This document shows, piece after piece, positions 10,516 to 20,859 of a stretch of DNA of 64,000 bases. This DNA comes from Enterobacter hormaechei subsp. xiangfangensis (lineage in GTDB: Bacteria > Pseudomonadota > Gammaproteobacteria > Enterobacterales > Enterobacteriaceae), in the NCBI RefSeq assembly GCF_001729785.1, contig NZ_CP017183.1, positions 1,364,001 to 1,428,000 on the forward strand, in the 5' to 3' direction. Within the stretch, counting starts at the first letter, position 1. Each line of letters starts with the position of its first letter. The notes below the pieces were generated by a model, which was not told the DNA's origin, did no database searches, and saw only the letters and a list, made by a program, of their open reading frames with translations. Both the position numbers and the translations under genes were made by a program.

Positions 10516-10805
10516 TGAATATTATCGCAACCTTATATGCGGTAATGGATAAGCGCCCCCTGAGGGCGCTTTCCCTCATTATGGCATTACTGCTGGCAGG
10601 CTGTATCTTCTGGGACCCGTCGCGCTTCGCGGCGAAAACCAGCGAGCTTGAAATCTGGCATGGCTTCCTGATTATGTGGGCTGTGTGCGCAGGCGTGATT
10701 CACGGTGTCGGCTTTCGTCCGAAAGCGCTACACTGGCAGGGCATCTTCTGCCCACTGATTGCCGATCTGGTTCTCCTCGCCGGTTTGATTTTCTTCTTCT
10801 TCTGA
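10515..10805 (+). CDS. ybgE: Cyd operon protein YbgE
   Basis: 96-residue small membrane protein with about three hydrophobic segments, near the 97 residues of E. coli YbgE. Its start shares one base with the cydX stop, so translation is coupled to the oxidase genes. The function is not established; the position suggests a role linked to cytochrome bd. Confidence 0.93.
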   Translation: MNIIATLYAVMDKRPLRALSLIMALLLAGCIFWDPSRFAAKTSELEIWHGFLIMWAVCAGVIHGVGFRPKALHWQGIFCPLIADLVLLAGLIFFFF

Positions 10806-10953
10806 ATAAGAAATGTCCGTTAACGTTATGGGCTTACCATGGCCCATAAAAATTTACTCTCCGTTTACTTTCCCCCATTCCAAACCATCATTCCCGCGCG
10901 TATAGTAGCGAAGTTTGAAAGCTCCAACTTTTCTTGTATTACCGGGATGTAAA

Positions 10954-12047
<1,094 letters not shown>

Positions 12048-12050
12048 ACC

Positions 12051-12479
12051 ATGGCCAGATCGCGTGGACGAGGTCGTCGCGAGCTCAAGTCCGAAATCAA
12101 TATCGTTCCGTTACTGGACGTGCTGCTGGTGCTGCTGCTGATCTTTATGGCGACAGCGCCCATCATCACCCAGAGCGTGGAAGTTGATCTGCCGGATGCG
12201 ACAGAATCACAGGCGGTAAGCACCAATGACGATCCTCCGGTCATCATTGAGGTTTCCGGCGTAGGGCAGTACAGCGTGGTGGTAGAGAAAGATCGTATGG
12301 ATCAGCTTCCGCCAGAGCAGGTTATTGCTGAAGCGCAACGACGTCTGGAGTCAAATCCGAAGACGGTCTTCTTAATCGGTGGTGCGAAAGACGTACCATA
12401 TGATGAAATTATCAAAGCGCTGAACTTGCTACATAGCGCGGGCGTTAAGTCAGTTGGCTTAATGACTCAGCCTATTTGA
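12051..12479 (+). CDS. tolR: Tol-Pal proton channel subunit TolR
   Basis: 142-residue protein with one N-terminal membrane helix and a periplasmic domain. The helix segment VPLLDVLLVLLLIFM carries Asp23 (E. coli numbering), the proton-conducting residue. Starts three bases after the tolQ stop. Confidence 0.97.
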   Translation: MARSRGRGRRELKSEINIVPLLDVLLVLLLIFMATAPIITQSVEVDLPDATESQAVSTNDDPPVIIEVSGVGQYSVVVEKDRMDQLPPEQVIAEAQRRLESNPKTVFLIGGAKDVPYDEIIKALNLLHSAGVKSVGLMTQPI

Positions 12480-12507
12480 TCATCTGCGTAGTTTTTGGGA
12501 ACCGATA

Positions 12508-13755
12508 GTGTCAAAGGCAACCGAACAGAACGACAAGCTTAAGCGAGCGATAATCGTCTCCGCAGTGCTGCACGTAATTCTTTTTGCAGCGCTGATCTGG
12601 AGTTCGTTCGATGAGCACCTTGATGCATCAGGCGGCGGTGGGGGCTCGTCCATCGACGCCGTCATGGTGGATCCCGGTGCGGTAGTGCAGAACTATAATC
12701 GCCAGCAACAGCAGCAGGCGAGCGCAAAACGCGCGGAAGAACAGCGTGAAAAACAGGCGCAACAGCAGGCGGAAGAGCTGCGTGAAAAGCAGGCCGCCGA
12801 GCAGGAACGTCTGAAGCAGCTTGAGAAAGAGCGTTTGCAGGCGCAGGAAGCCGCTAAAGAGCAGGCGGAGCAGCAGAAACAGGCTGAAGCCGCAGCGAAG
12901 AAAGCTCAGGAACAGCAGAAGCAGGCGGAAGAGGCGGCAGCCAAAGCCGCGGCAGACGCGAAGGCGCAGGCAGATGCTCAGGCTAAGTTAGCCGCAGAAG
13001 CCGCGAAGAAAGCGGCTGCTGATGCGCAGAAGAAAGCGGAAGCCGAAGCTGCGAAGAAAGCCGCTGCTGATGCGAAGAAGAAAGCAGAAGCCGAAGCGGC
13101 GAAAAAAGCTGCCGCTGACGCACAGAAGAAAGCCGAAGCGGAAGCCGCCAAAAAAGCTGCGCAGGAAGCAGAGAAGAAAGCGGCTGCCGATGCTGCTAAA
13201 AAAGCGGCCGCCGCCGAGAAAGCTGCGGCAGAAAAAGCCGCCGCTGCGGAAAAAGCCGCTGCTGATAAAAAAGCGGCAGCTGAGAAAGCCGCTGCTGATA
13301 AGAAAGCTGCTGCTGAAAAAGCCGCAGCTAAGAAGGCCGCTGCTGCGGAAAAAGCCGCTGCCGCAGGGGTTGACGATCTGCTGGGCGACCTGAGCTCCGG
13401 TAAGAATGCACCGAAAACGGGCGGAGGGGCGAAAGGAAGTAACGCAGCACCGGCAGGAAGTGGTAACACTAAGAACAACGGTGCTTCTGGCGCTGAGATC
13501 AACGACTATAAGAATCAGATTGCCGCGGCTATTGCCAGCAGACTTAACGATAAATCGCTCTATACCGGGAAAACGTGCCGACTGCATATTAAACTGGCTA
13601 CGGATGGTATGGTGCTGAGCGTTGAGTCAGAAGGGGGAGATGAAGCGTTATGCCAGGCTGCACTTGTGGCAGTGAATCAGGCAAAACTGCCAAAACCTCC
13701 ATCACAGGCTGTCTATGAAGTGTTCAAAGACGCTTCGCTGAACTTTAAGCCATAA
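12508..13755 (+). CDS. tolA: Tol-Pal transenvelope protein TolA
   Basis: 415 residues (E. coli 421). Domain I is the N-terminal membrane anchor (about residues 13-33) followed by a glycine cluster; domain II (about 60-285) is a long Ala/Lys/Glu helix rich in KKAAADA and KKAEAEA repeats; domain III (about 315-415) is the globular end that binds Pal and TolB, with a cysteine pair in KTCRLHIK and EALCQAAL. GTG start, supported by match of the first ten residues MSKATEQNDK. The repeat domain differs in unit number from E. coli. Confidence 0.97.
   Translation: MSKATEQNDKLKRAIIVSAVLHVILFAALIWSSFDEHLDASGGGGGSSIDAVMVDPGAVVQNYNRQQQQQASAKRAEEQREKQAQQQAEELREKQAAEQERLKQLEKERLQAQEAAKEQAEQQKQAEAAAKKAQEQQKQAEEAAAKAAADAKAQADAQAKLAAEAAKKAAADAQKKAEAEAAKKAAADAKKKAEAEAAKKAAADAQKKAEAEAAKKAAQEAEKKAAADAAKKAAAAEKAAAEKAAAAEKAAADKKAAAEKAAADKKAAAEKAAAKKAAAAEKAAAAGVDDLLGDLSSGKNAPKTGGGAKGSNAAPAGSGNTKNNGASGAEINDYKNQIAAAIASRLNDKSLYTGKTCRLHIKLATDGMVLSVESEGGDEALCQAALVAVNQAKLPKPPSQAVYEVFKDASLNFKP
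13006..13197 (+). repeat. Tandem 16-residue repeat in TolA domain II
   Basis: Four successive 48-base units encode the pattern KKAAADAQKKAEAEAA (residues 167-182, 183-198, 199-214) and a diverged fourth copy (215-230). A second, shorter-period AEKAAADKKAA array follows to about residue 285. Copies differ at synonymous positions, so they are not a recent duplication. Confidence 0.85.
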
Positions 13756-13855
13756 GCAGAGCTGCTGTTATCGGGTTCTGATAGTTTTGTGTATTTGAGT
13801 TTGTTAACCTTCTGCTAAATTATCCAGGACTTATTGTTCGGATAAGGGAGATATG

Positions 13856-15148
13856 ATGAAGCAGGCATTACGATTAGCTTTTGGTTTTTTAGTACTGTTG
13901 ACGTCAGCAGTGCATGCCACAGTAAGCATCGACATTACCGACTGGAACGACTCAGCGCGTCCAATCGGTGTCGTTCCGTTCCAGTGGGCAGGCCCGGGCG
14001 CTGCGCCTGAAGATATTGGCGGCATTGTTGCAGCTGACCTGCGTAACAGCGGTAAATTTAACCCCTTAGATCGTTCTCGTCTGCCGCAGCAGCCGGGTAC
14101 AGCTCAGGAAGTTCAACCTGCTGCATGGTCTGCACTGGGTATTGATGCCGTGGTTGTCGGACAGGTTACTCCTGCGCCAGACGGCGGCTATAACGTCGCT
14201 TATCAGCTGGTGGATACCGGCGGTGCGCCGGGTACCGTTCTGGCTCAAAACACGTATAAGGTGAACAAGCAGTGGCTGCGTTATGCAGGCCACACGGCGA
14301 GTGACGAAGTGTTTGAGAAGCTGACCGGTATTAAAGGTGCGTTCCGTACCCGTATCGCGTACGTAGTACAGACCAACGGCGGCCAGTTCCCTTATGAGCT
14401 GCGCGTCTCTGACTACGATGGTTACAACCAGTTCACCGTACACCGTTCACCACAGCCGCTGATGTCTCCGGCATGGTCTCCGGATGGCTCTAAGCTGGCG
14501 TACGTGACCTTCGAAAGCGGCCGTTCCGCGCTGGTTATCCAGACACTGTCTAACGGTGCTGTGCGTCAGGTTGCGTCATTCCCGCGTCACAACGGTGCGC
14601 CTGCGTTCTCTCCGGACGGTACCAAACTGGCGTTTGCCCTGTCTAAAACCGGTAGCCTGAACCTGTACGTGATGGATATTGGTTCTGGTCAGATCCGTCA
14701 GGTCACGGATGGTCGTAGCAACAACACTGAGCCAACCTGGTTCCCGGACAGCCAGAATCTGGCATTTACGTCTGACCAGGCAGGTCGTCCACAAGTTTAT
14801 AAAGTGAATATCAACGGCGGAGCAGCGCAGCGTATTACCTGGGAAGGTTCTCAGAACCAGGATGCTGACGTCAGTGCCGATGGTAAAACAATGGTAATGG
14901 TCAGTACTGCGGGTGGTCAGCAGCACATTGCCAAACAAGATCTGGTAACGGGGGGCGTACAAGTACTGTCGTCAACGTTCCTGGATGAAACGCCAAGTCT
15001 GGCACCTAACGGCACCATGGTAATCTACAGCTCTTCTCAGGGGATGGGATCCGTGCTGAATCTGGTTTCTACAGATGGGCGTTTCAAAGCGCGTCTTCCG
15101 GCAACTGATGGACAGGTAAAATCACCTGCCTGGTCGCCGTATCTGTAA
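13856..15148 (+). CDS. tolB: Periplasmic Tol-Pal protein TolB
   Basis: 430-residue periplasmic beta-propeller protein with an N-terminal signal peptide (about 21 residues, cleaved near VHA). Several SPDG(S/T)KLA blade motifs are visible between residues 200 and 300, and a final one at the C-terminus. I prefer ATG 13856 over ATG 13853 because AAGGGAG (13844-13850) is spaced better from it and it gives the E. coli start MKQALR. The 100-base gap after tolA probably holds a separate tolB-pal promoter, as known in E. coli. Confidence 0.96.
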   Translation: MKQALRLAFGFLVLLTSAVHATVSIDITDWNDSARPIGVVPFQWAGPGAAPEDIGGIVAADLRNSGKFNPLDRSRLPQQPGTAQEVQPAAWSALGIDAVVVGQVTPAPDGGYNVAYQLVDTGGAPGTVLAQNTYKVNKQWLRYAGHTASDEVFEKLTGIKGAFRTRIAYVVQTNGGQFPYELRVSDYDGYNQFTVHRSPQPLMSPAWSPDGSKLAYVTFESGRSALVIQTLSNGAVRQVASFPRHNGAPAFSPDGTKLAFALSKTGSLNLYVMDIGSGQIRQVTDGRSNNTEPTWFPDSQNLAFTSDQAGRPQVYKVNINGGAAQRITWEGSQNQDADVSADGKTMVMVSTAGGQQHIAKQDLVTGGVQVLSSTFLDETPSLAPNGTMVIYSSSQGMGSVLNLVSTDGRFKARLPATDGQVKSPAWSPYL

Positions 15149-15158
15149 TAATAATTAA

Positions 15159-15704
<546 letters not shown>

Positions 15705-15713
15705 GAGAATTGC

Positions 15714-16502
15714 ATGAGCAGTAACTTCAGACATCATCTGATGAGTCTGTCGTTACTGGTTGGAATAGCGGCCCCCTGGGCCGCTTTTGCTCAGGCACCA
15801 ATCAGTAGTGTCGGCTCAGGCTCGGTAGAAGATCGAGTCACTCAACTCGAGCGTATTTCTAACGCTCACAGCCAGCTTTTAACTCAACTCCAGCAGCAGC
15901 TTTCCGATAACCAGAATGATATTGATTCCCTTCGTGGTCAGATCCAGGAGAGTCAGTATCAGCTTAATCAGGTTGTGGAGCGCCAGAAGCAAATTTTGTT
16001 GCAGATGGATAGCCTGAACAGCGGCGGAGCAGCAGCACAGCCAGCAGCAGGCGATCAAAGCGGTGCGGCGACGCCTGCACCTGCGGCAGATGCCTCCGCG
16101 TCGTCTGGTGCGCCTGTACAGAGCGGTGACGCGAATACGGACTACAACGCGGCCATTGCCCTGGTGCAGGACAAATCGCGCCAGGACGATGCTATCGTTG
16201 CGTTTCAGAACTTCGTTAAGAAGTACCCTGATTCCACTTACCAGCCAAATGCGAACTACTGGCTGGGTCAGTTGAATTACAACAAGGGTAAAAAGGATGA
16301 TGCGGCGTTTTACTTTGCCTCTGTGGTGAAAAATTACCCGAAATCACCGAAAGCGCCTGATGCGATGTATAAAGTCGGCGTGATCATGCAGGACAAAGGC
16401 GACACTGCAAAAGCCAAAGCGGTTTATCAGCAGGTGGTTGCGAAATTCCCGGGTACAGACGGCGCCAAACAGGCACAAAAACGTTTGAGTTCGATGGGTT
16501 GA
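15714..16502 (+). CDS. cpoB: Cell-division coordinator CpoB
   Basis: 262-residue periplasmic protein (formerly YbgF). Signal peptide of about 26 residues ending AFA; an N-terminal trimeric coiled coil rich in Gln (about 35-105); an Ala/Ser/Pro linker; and C-terminal TPR units (about 140-262). It links Tol-Pal to PBP1b during septation. Starts nine bases after pal; last gene of the operon. Confidence 0.96.
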   Translation: MSSNFRHHLMSLSLLVGIAAPWAAFAQAPISSVGSGSVEDRVTQLERISNAHSQLLTQLQQQLSDNQNDIDSLRGQIQESQYQLNQVVERQKQILLQMDSLNSGGAAAQPAAGDQSGAATPAPAADASASSGAPVQSGDANTDYNAAIALVQDKSRQDDAIVAFQNFVKKYPDSTYQPNANYWLGQLNYNKGKKDDAAFYFASVVKNYPKSPKAPDAMYKVGVIMQDKGDTAKAKAVYQQVVAKFPGTDGAKQAQKRLSSMG

Positions 16503-16511
16503 TTATCGCAT

Positions 16512-16537
16512 GACCAGAAATCGCGTTATTTCTGGTC
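16512..16537 (+). terminator. Stem-loop after cpoB
   Basis: Perfect 10-bp stem GACCAGAAAT/ATTTCTGGTC with loop CGCGTT, nine bases after the cpoB stop. There is no T run, so it may act as a 3'-end stabilising structure or a weak terminator. Confidence 0.55.
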
Positions 16538-16585
16538 GTGCAGCATGATTCCTAAGCAGTTAAGTGATCTTCATCGAAATTTTTG

Positions 16586-16613
16586 TTGCGCAGAATTCTT
16601 AAATCAGTAATAT
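16586..16613 (+). promoter_or_regulatory. Likely promoter of the tRNA operon
   Basis: TTGCGC (16586-16591), 16 bases, then TAATAT (16608-16613), followed by a GC-rich discriminator ATGCCGCCG. GC-rich discriminators are typical of stable-RNA promoters under stringent control. Confidence 0.55.
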
Positions 16614-16663
16614 ATGCCGCCGTTGCCACGGGATATCAAACAACGTGAAAGCAGCGCAAAAGT

Positions 16664-16739
16664 GGGTCGTTAGCTCAGTTGGTAGAGCAGTTGACTTTTA
16701 ATCAATTGGTCGCAGGTTCGAATCCTGCACGACCCACCA
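16664..16739 (+). tRNA. lysT: tRNA-Lys (anticodon TTT)
   Basis: 76 bases including encoded CCA. Acceptor GGGTCGT pairs with ACGACCC; D-arm AGCTCAGTTGGTAGAGC; anticodon loop CTTTTAA; T-arm GGTTCGAATCC. First of four identical copies; gene symbol by position relative to E. coli. Confidence 0.98.
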
Positions 16740-16766
16740 CTTAAAGCAGTTCCGGCAGTACAGAGT

Positions 16767-16842
16767 GGGTGATTAGCTCAGTTGGTAGAGCATCTCCTTT
16801 ACACGGAGGGGGTCGGCGGTTCGAGCCCGTCATCACCCACCA
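16767..16842 (+). tRNA. valT: tRNA-Val (anticodon TAC)
   Basis: 76 bases including CCA. Acceptor GGGTGAT pairs with ATCACCC; anticodon loop CTTTACA; T-arm GGTTCGAGCCC. Lies between the first two lysine tRNA genes. Confidence 0.98.
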
Positions 16843-16845
16843 CTC

Positions 16846-16921
16846 GGGTCGTTAGCTCAGTTGGTAGAGCAGTTGACTTTTAATCAATTGGTCGCAGGTT
16901 CGAATCCTGCACGACCCACCA
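16846..16921 (+). tRNA. lysW: tRNA-Lys (anticodon TTT), second copy
   Basis: Identical in all 76 bases to the copy at 16664. Only three bases separate it from the preceding tRNA-Val, so the two must be cut from one precursor. Gene symbol by position. Confidence 0.98.
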
Positions 16922-16962
16922 ATTTTATTGGTACCGAGTGATAATTCAGGCAACACCCGAAT

Positions 16963-17038
16963 GGGTCGTTAGCTCAGTTGGTAGAGCAGTTGACTTTTAA
17001 TCAATTGGTCGCAGGTTCGAATCCTGCACGACCCACCA
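16963..17038 (+). tRNA. tRNA-Lys (anticodon TTT), third copy
   Basis: Identical to the other three lysine copies, with encoded CCA; 41-base spacer before it. E. coli has a second valine gene (valZ) in about this position, which is missing here. Confidence 0.98.
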
Positions 17039-17069
17039 GCCTGAATAGATTTGAAGTACATCCCGTAAG

Positions 17070-17145
17070 GGGTCGTTAGCTCAGTTGGTAGAGCAGTTGA
17101 CTTTTAATCAATTGGTCGCAGGTTCGAATCCTGCACGACCCACCA
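17070..17145 (+). tRNA. tRNA-Lys (anticodon TTT), fourth copy
   Basis: Identical to the other three, with encoded CCA. Last gene of the array; a terminator follows four bases later. Confidence 0.98.
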
Positions 17146-17149
17146 ATGT

Positions 17150-17176
17150 AAAAAGGCGCCCTAAAGGCGCCTTTTT
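17150..17176 (+). terminator. Terminator of the tRNA operon
   Basis: AAAAAGGCGCC/GGCGCCTTTTT, 11-bp stem with loop CTAAA and T run. Palindromic A/T tails make it work in either direction. Confidence 0.9.
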
Positions 17177-17200
17177 GCTGTCTGTCGTTCGCCAGGGCCT

Positions 17201-17235
17201 TGCAGGTCGGGTAAGGCGAAGCCGCCACCCGACAG
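17201..17235. repeat. REP-like element
   Basis: Contains GGTCGGGTAAGGCGAAGCC followed by GCCACCCGAC, the imperfect palindrome of enterobacterial REP/BIME elements. It resembles the element at 34761. Confidence 0.75.
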
Positions 17236-17285
17236 ATGCTACCGGCATCATTTCCCGATGACATTCCCCCTCAAATTCGCTATCT

Positions 17286-17303
17286 TGTTTAGTATACAAA
17301 ACA
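17286..17303. promoter_or_regulatory. NadR box upstream of nadA
   Basis: TGTTTA-GTATAC-AAAACA, one mismatch from the NadR consensus TGTTTA-N6-TAAACA, 73 bases before the nadA start. NadR represses NAD biosynthesis genes when NAD is plentiful. Confidence 0.75.
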
Positions 17304-17375
17304 CCATTGCCTCATTTTTGTTATCTCATGCAAAACAAAGGCAATATTGTTAAGCCAGTAAAACGAGAAGCCATA

Positions 17376-18419
17376 ATGAGTGTGATGTTTGATCCCGAAA
17401 CCGCAATCTATCCCTTCCCGCCAAAGCCTGCTCCGCTAAGCCGGGATGAAAAACAGTTCTATCGAGAGAAAATCAAGCGCCTGCTTAAAGAGCGTGATGC
17501 GGTGATGGTGGCGCATTACTACACCGACCCGGAAATTCAGCAGCTGGCGGAAGAGACGGGCGGCTGTATCTCAGATTCCCTGGACATGGCGCGTTTCGGT
17601 GCTAAACATCCTGCCTCCACGCTGCTGGTTGCAGGTGTGCGCTTCATGGGCGAAACGGCAAAAATTCTCAGCCCGGAAAAAACCATACTGATGCCGACGC
17701 TGAATGCCGAATGCTCCCTTGACCTCGGTTGCCCGATTGATGAGTTCACCGCCTTCTGTGATGCCCACCCTGACCGTACCGTGGTGGTCTATGCCAACAC
17801 GTCTGCGGCGGTGAAAGCCCGGGCGGACTGGGTAGTGACGTCCAGTATTGCCGTTGAGCTGATTGAACATCTGGACAGCCTGGGGGAGAAAATCATCTGG
17901 GCGCCCGATCGTCACCTGGGAAACTACGTACAAAAACAGACCGGTGCGGATGTGCTGTGCTGGCAGGGGGCCTGTATCGTCCACGATGAGTTCAAGACCC
18001 AGGCGCTGACCCGGATGAAAGGCTTATACCCGGACGCCGCGATTCTGGTGCACCCGGAATCCCCGCAGTCCATCGTCGACATGGCGGACGCCGTCGGCTC
18101 AACCAGCCAGTTAATTAACGCGGCAAAAACGCTGCCACACAAGCAGCTCATCGTGGCGACCGATCGCGGTATCTTCTACAAAATGCAACAGGCCGTGCCG
18201 GAAAAAGAGCTGCTTGAAGCGCCAACCGCCGGAGAAGGGGCGAGCTGCCGAAGCTGCGCGCATTGCCCGTGGATGGCGATGAATGGGCTCAAAGCGATTT
18301 CGGAGGCGCTTGAGAACGGTGGCGCAGCGCATGAGATCCACGTGGATGCCGCTCTGCGTGAAGGCGCGTTAATTCCACTTAACCGTATGCTGGATTTTGC
18401 GGCTACACTACGTACTTAA
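17376..18419 (+). CDS. nadA: Quinolinate synthase A
   Basis: 347-residue [4Fe-4S] enzyme that condenses iminoaspartate and dihydroxyacetone phosphate to quinolinate, the second step of NAD synthesis, cytoplasm. Cluster cysteines lie in [14 protein letters not shown] and [10 protein letters not shown] chose ATG 17376, which gives the E. coli start MSVMFDP; 23 extra in-frame residues upstream have no family counterpart and would begin four bases after the NadR box. pnuC follows 22 bases downstream. Confidence 0.97.
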   Translation: MSVMFDPETAIYPFPPKPAPLSRDEKQFYREKIKRLLKERDAVMVAHYYTDPEIQQLAEETGGCISDSLDMARFGAKHPASTLLVAGVRFMGETAKILSPEKTILMPTLNAECSLDLGCPIDEFTAFCDAHPDRTVVVYANTSAAVKARADWVVTSSIAVELIEHLDSLGEKIIWAPDRHLGNYVQKQTGADVLCWQGACIVHDEFKTQALTRMKGLYPDAAILVHPESPQSIVDMADAVGSTSQLINAAKTLPHKQLIVATDRGIFYKMQQAVPEKELLEAPTAGEGASCRSCAHCPWMAMNGLKAISEALENGGAAHEIHVDAALREGALIPLNRMLDFAATLRT

Positions 18420-18441
18420 CTTATTACGCCCCGGAGAAAAA

Positions 18442-19161
18442 ATGGATTTTTTTAGCACACAGAACATCCTGGTTCATATCCCGATTGGTGCGGGCGGCTA
18501 TGACCTGTCGTGGATTGAAGCGGTGGGTACGCTGGCCGGTTTACTCTGTATCTGGCTGGCCAGCCTTGAGAAGATCAGCAACTATGCGTTCGGGCTGATA
18601 AACGTCACGCTGTTTGCGATCATCTTTTTCCAGATCCAGCTCTACGCCAGCCTGCTTCTACAGCTGTTCTTCTTCGCGGCCAATATCTATGGCTGGTACG
18701 CCTGGTCTCGGCAAAACAGTCAGCAGGAGGCGGAACTGCAAATCCGCTGGCTGCCGTTGCCAAAAGCCATCGCCTGGTTCGCGGCCTGCGTGGTGGCTAT
18801 CGGCTTTATGACCGTCTTTATTGATCCGGTATTTGCCTTCCTGACGCGCGTGGCGGTCTCGGTCATGTCGGGTCTGGGATTGAACGTGACGATGCCTGAG
18901 CTTCAGCCGGATGCCTTCCCGTTCTGGGATTCCTGCATGATGGTGTTGTCGATTGCCGCAATGATCCTGATGACCCGTAAATACGTTGAGAACTGGCTGC
19001 TGTGGGTGGTCATCAATGTCATTAGCGTGGTGATTTTTGCCCGCCAGGGTGTTTATGCCATGTCGCTGGAGTATATGCTCCTGACCTTCATTGCTCTCAA
19101 CGGCAGCCGCATGTGGATTAACAGCGCGCGTGAGCGTGGCTCTCGCGCGCTTTCCCGTTAA
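18442..19161 (+). CDS. pnuC: Nicotinamide riboside transporter PnuC
   Basis: 239-residue inner-membrane protein of the PnuC family with seven or so helices. Start ATG 18442 (MDFFSTQNI) follows a GGAG site and matches E. coli. It sits behind nadA in the NadR-controlled unit, joining biosynthesis with salvage of NAD precursors. Its stop codon overlaps the convergent zitB stop by two bases. Confidence 0.96.
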   Translation: MDFFSTQNILVHIPIGAGGYDLSWIEAVGTLAGLLCIWLASLEKISNYAFGLINVTLFAIIFFQIQLYASLLLQLFFFAANIYGWYAWSRQNSQQEAELQIRWLPLPKAIAWFAACVVAIGFMTVFIDPVFAFLTRVAVSVMSGLGLNVTMPELQPDAFPFWDSCMMVLSIAAMILMTRKYVENWLLWVVINVISVVIFARQGVYAMSLEYMLLTFIALNGSRMWINSARERGSRALSR

Positions 19162-20096
19162 TGATGATGTGCGTGTGAGTGGCCGGACTGCGCCTCGTTA
19201 AGGTGGCAGTCTGGCCCGCTGCAAGGCTGGTACTCCATCTGGATAGTGGAGTGCGCAATCTCATAGTGATGCTCGAGGAAATGCTGAATACGTTCAAGCA
19301 GCGCGTCGTGATCGTGGGGTGGAACAACCTGAACGTGCAGCGTCATAAGAGGTTTCTCACCCACCAGCCAGACGTGAACGTGATGGACGTTACGAACCTC
19401 AGGAATGGAGCGACTCAGGTTGCGCTTCAGTTCGCCAATATCCAGTGATGTGGGCGCGCCTTCCAGCAGCTCATTGACGCTCTCTTTTAACAGCCGCCAG
19501 GCGCTGCGCAATACCAGGCACGATACCAGCACGGAAAGAATCGGGTCGATGGGGGTCCAGCCCGTACCCATAATGATCAGCGCGGCCACAATCGCACCAA
19601 CAGAACCCAGCAAATCACCGAGCACGTGCAGCGCTGCGGCCCGCACGTTCAGATTTTTTTCGCTGCTGCCGCGATGTAATATCCAGAACGCCAGAATATT
19701 GGCGACCAACCCGGCAATGGCGATAACCATCATTGTCGTCCCGGCTATCGGTTGTGGATGCCGAAAGCGCTGAAAAGCCTCCCAGACGATAAGAATAGTA
19801 ATGACCACCAGTGCAATCGCATTCACAAAGGCGGCAAGCGTGGTCAGTCTGAGCCAGCCAAAGGTGTGGCGGGTATTGGGAGGGCGACGGGCAAACTGCA
19901 CGGCCAGCAGAGCAAACAGGAGCGCGGCAGCGTCGGTCAGCATGTGTCCTGCATCGGCCAGCAGCGCCAGCGATCCGGATATCAGCCCGCCTGTGACCTC
20001 AATAATCATAAAGGTGGCAGTGACGCCAAAAGCCAGCAAAAGCCGTTTGGCATTTTCATCACCAGTGGAGTGGGAATGGGAGTGGGAGTGCGCCAT
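19158..20096 (-). CDS. zitB: Zinc efflux transporter ZitB (cation diffusion facilitator)
   Basis: 312-residue proton-coupled Zn(II) exporter, inner membrane. Histidine-rich N-terminus (HSHSHSHS) and C-terminus (HSHAHHH); six predicted helices with the [15 protein letters not shown] metal-site motif in helix 2 (His and Asp) and a second such site in helix 5 near HVLGDLLGS; cytoplasmic ferredoxin-like tail after residue 210. Convergent with pnuC. Confidence 0.96.
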   Translation of the reverse strand: MAHSHSHSHSTGDENAKRLLLAFGVTATFMIIEVTGGLISGSLALLADAGHMLTDAAALLFALLAVQFARRPPNTRHTFGWLRLTTLAAFVNAIALVVITILIVWEAFQRFRHPQPIAGTTMMVIAIAGLVANILAFWILHRGSSEKNLNVRAAALHVLGDLLGSVGAIVAALIIMGTGWTPIDPILSVLVSCLVLRSAWRLLKESVNELLEGAPTSLDIGELKRNLSRSIPEVRNVHHVHVWLVGEKPLMTLHVQVVPPHDHDALLERIQHFLEHHYEIAHSTIQMEYQPCSGPDCHLNEAQSGHSHAHHH

Positions 20097-20151
20097 GGTA
20101 TCGTTCCTGATTTATTATTATTTTTAGTGTAGCGTTTTTAAGAGCTTAAAT

Positions 20152-20175
20152 AAAAAAGGAGAGCATTCGCTCTCC
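20152..20175 (-). terminator. Terminator of ybgS
   Basis: Stem GGAGAGC/GCTCTCC with loop ATTC; on the minus strand it is followed by six T. Confidence 0.8.
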
Positions 20176-20195
20176 CTGTTTTACCTTATGGAAGG

Positions 20196-20555
20196 TTACT
20201 GGGTAGTACCGTCCGTTTTGGTATTGGCATCGCTGCCCACTTTGTCATTCGGGTCCGGGCATTTCCCGTCTTTACAGACTGAGTTTTTATGCACCTCGTC
20301 GGTAGTCATACCCTCATGGTTCATCGTGCCTGTGTTCGTCCCGCCAGTATTGGTATTGCCCGTGTTGATATTACTGTTATCAACATTGTTTGGCGCGATA
20401 TTCTGTTTTGCATCCGGCGCAACCTGGCCTGCTTCGGCAGCGGCATTCGCGTCGCCGTTGCTGCCGGATGAGCCTGCATCAGCAGCCAGTACGCTACCGC
20501 TTGCCAGGGTAAGGGTTGCCGTCAGGAAAAGCGTAGTCAGTTTCGTCATTTTCAT
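20196..20555 (-). CDS. ybgS: Small secreted protein YbgS, function unknown
   Basis: About 119 residues with a clear signal peptide ([20 protein letters not shown], cleaved near VLAA) and a polar, low-complexity mature part rich in Asn, Thr, Gly and Asp, including runs of N-T-G. Two cysteines in VCKDGKCPD and the terminal TKTDGTTQ match E. coli YbgS. ATG 20555 gives the E. coli start; an adjacent in-frame ATG at 20558 is equally near the AGGAG site. Described elsewhere as a homeobox-like protein without a known role; I see no DNA-binding domain. Confidence 0.9.
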   Translation of the reverse strand: MKMTKLTTLFLTATLTLASGSVLAADAGSSGSNGDANAAAEAGQVAPDAKQNIAPNNVDNSNINTGNTNTGGTNTGTMNHEGMTTDEVHKNSVCKDGKCPDPNDKVGSDANTKTDGTTQ

Positions 20556-20859
20556 CATGGTGCTCCTGTTCTTATCGTTACGCTGGATAACATTCTCCAA
20601 CAGTGCATCTTGTTCAGTGGCGAAAGATTCCGGACTCCTGAATTATGTCAGGATGGAATCGCGTATAAATATTTAAAAACAGTCGTTACAAGTAAAAAGC
20701 TTAGGCCAGATCTCATTTTTCGCTATTTTGTTGCGTATTTTAGGCGAATTCCAGGAATTATCTGCGCGAAGTGTAAAAGCCCGTTTACACTTCGTGGCCG
20801 ACAAGTTAGATTGAAAGGATTGCTTTCATTACTAAAGATATGGCAGAGCCGGAAAGAAG
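20556..20859. promoter_or_regulatory. Divergent ybgS/aroG promoter region
   Basis: 304 bases between the divergent genes. The ybgS side holds only its ribosome site (AGGAG). The aroG side holds the TyrR box at 20772-20789 and an AT-rich promoter stretch beyond it. No other gene or RNA is apparent. Confidence 0.6.
20772..20789. promoter_or_regulatory. TyrR box upstream of aroG
   Basis: TGTAAA-N6-TTTACA, an exact match to the strong TyrR box. It sits inside a longer inverted repeat with 11-bp arms (20767-20777 and 20784-20794). TyrR with phenylalanine represses aroG in E. coli. Confidence 0.9.

Noticed and set aside
16664..17145. tRNA cluster as an attachment site for an integrated element
   Set aside because: No integrase gene or displaced tRNA 3' fragment is visible; the flanking genes are in normal order.
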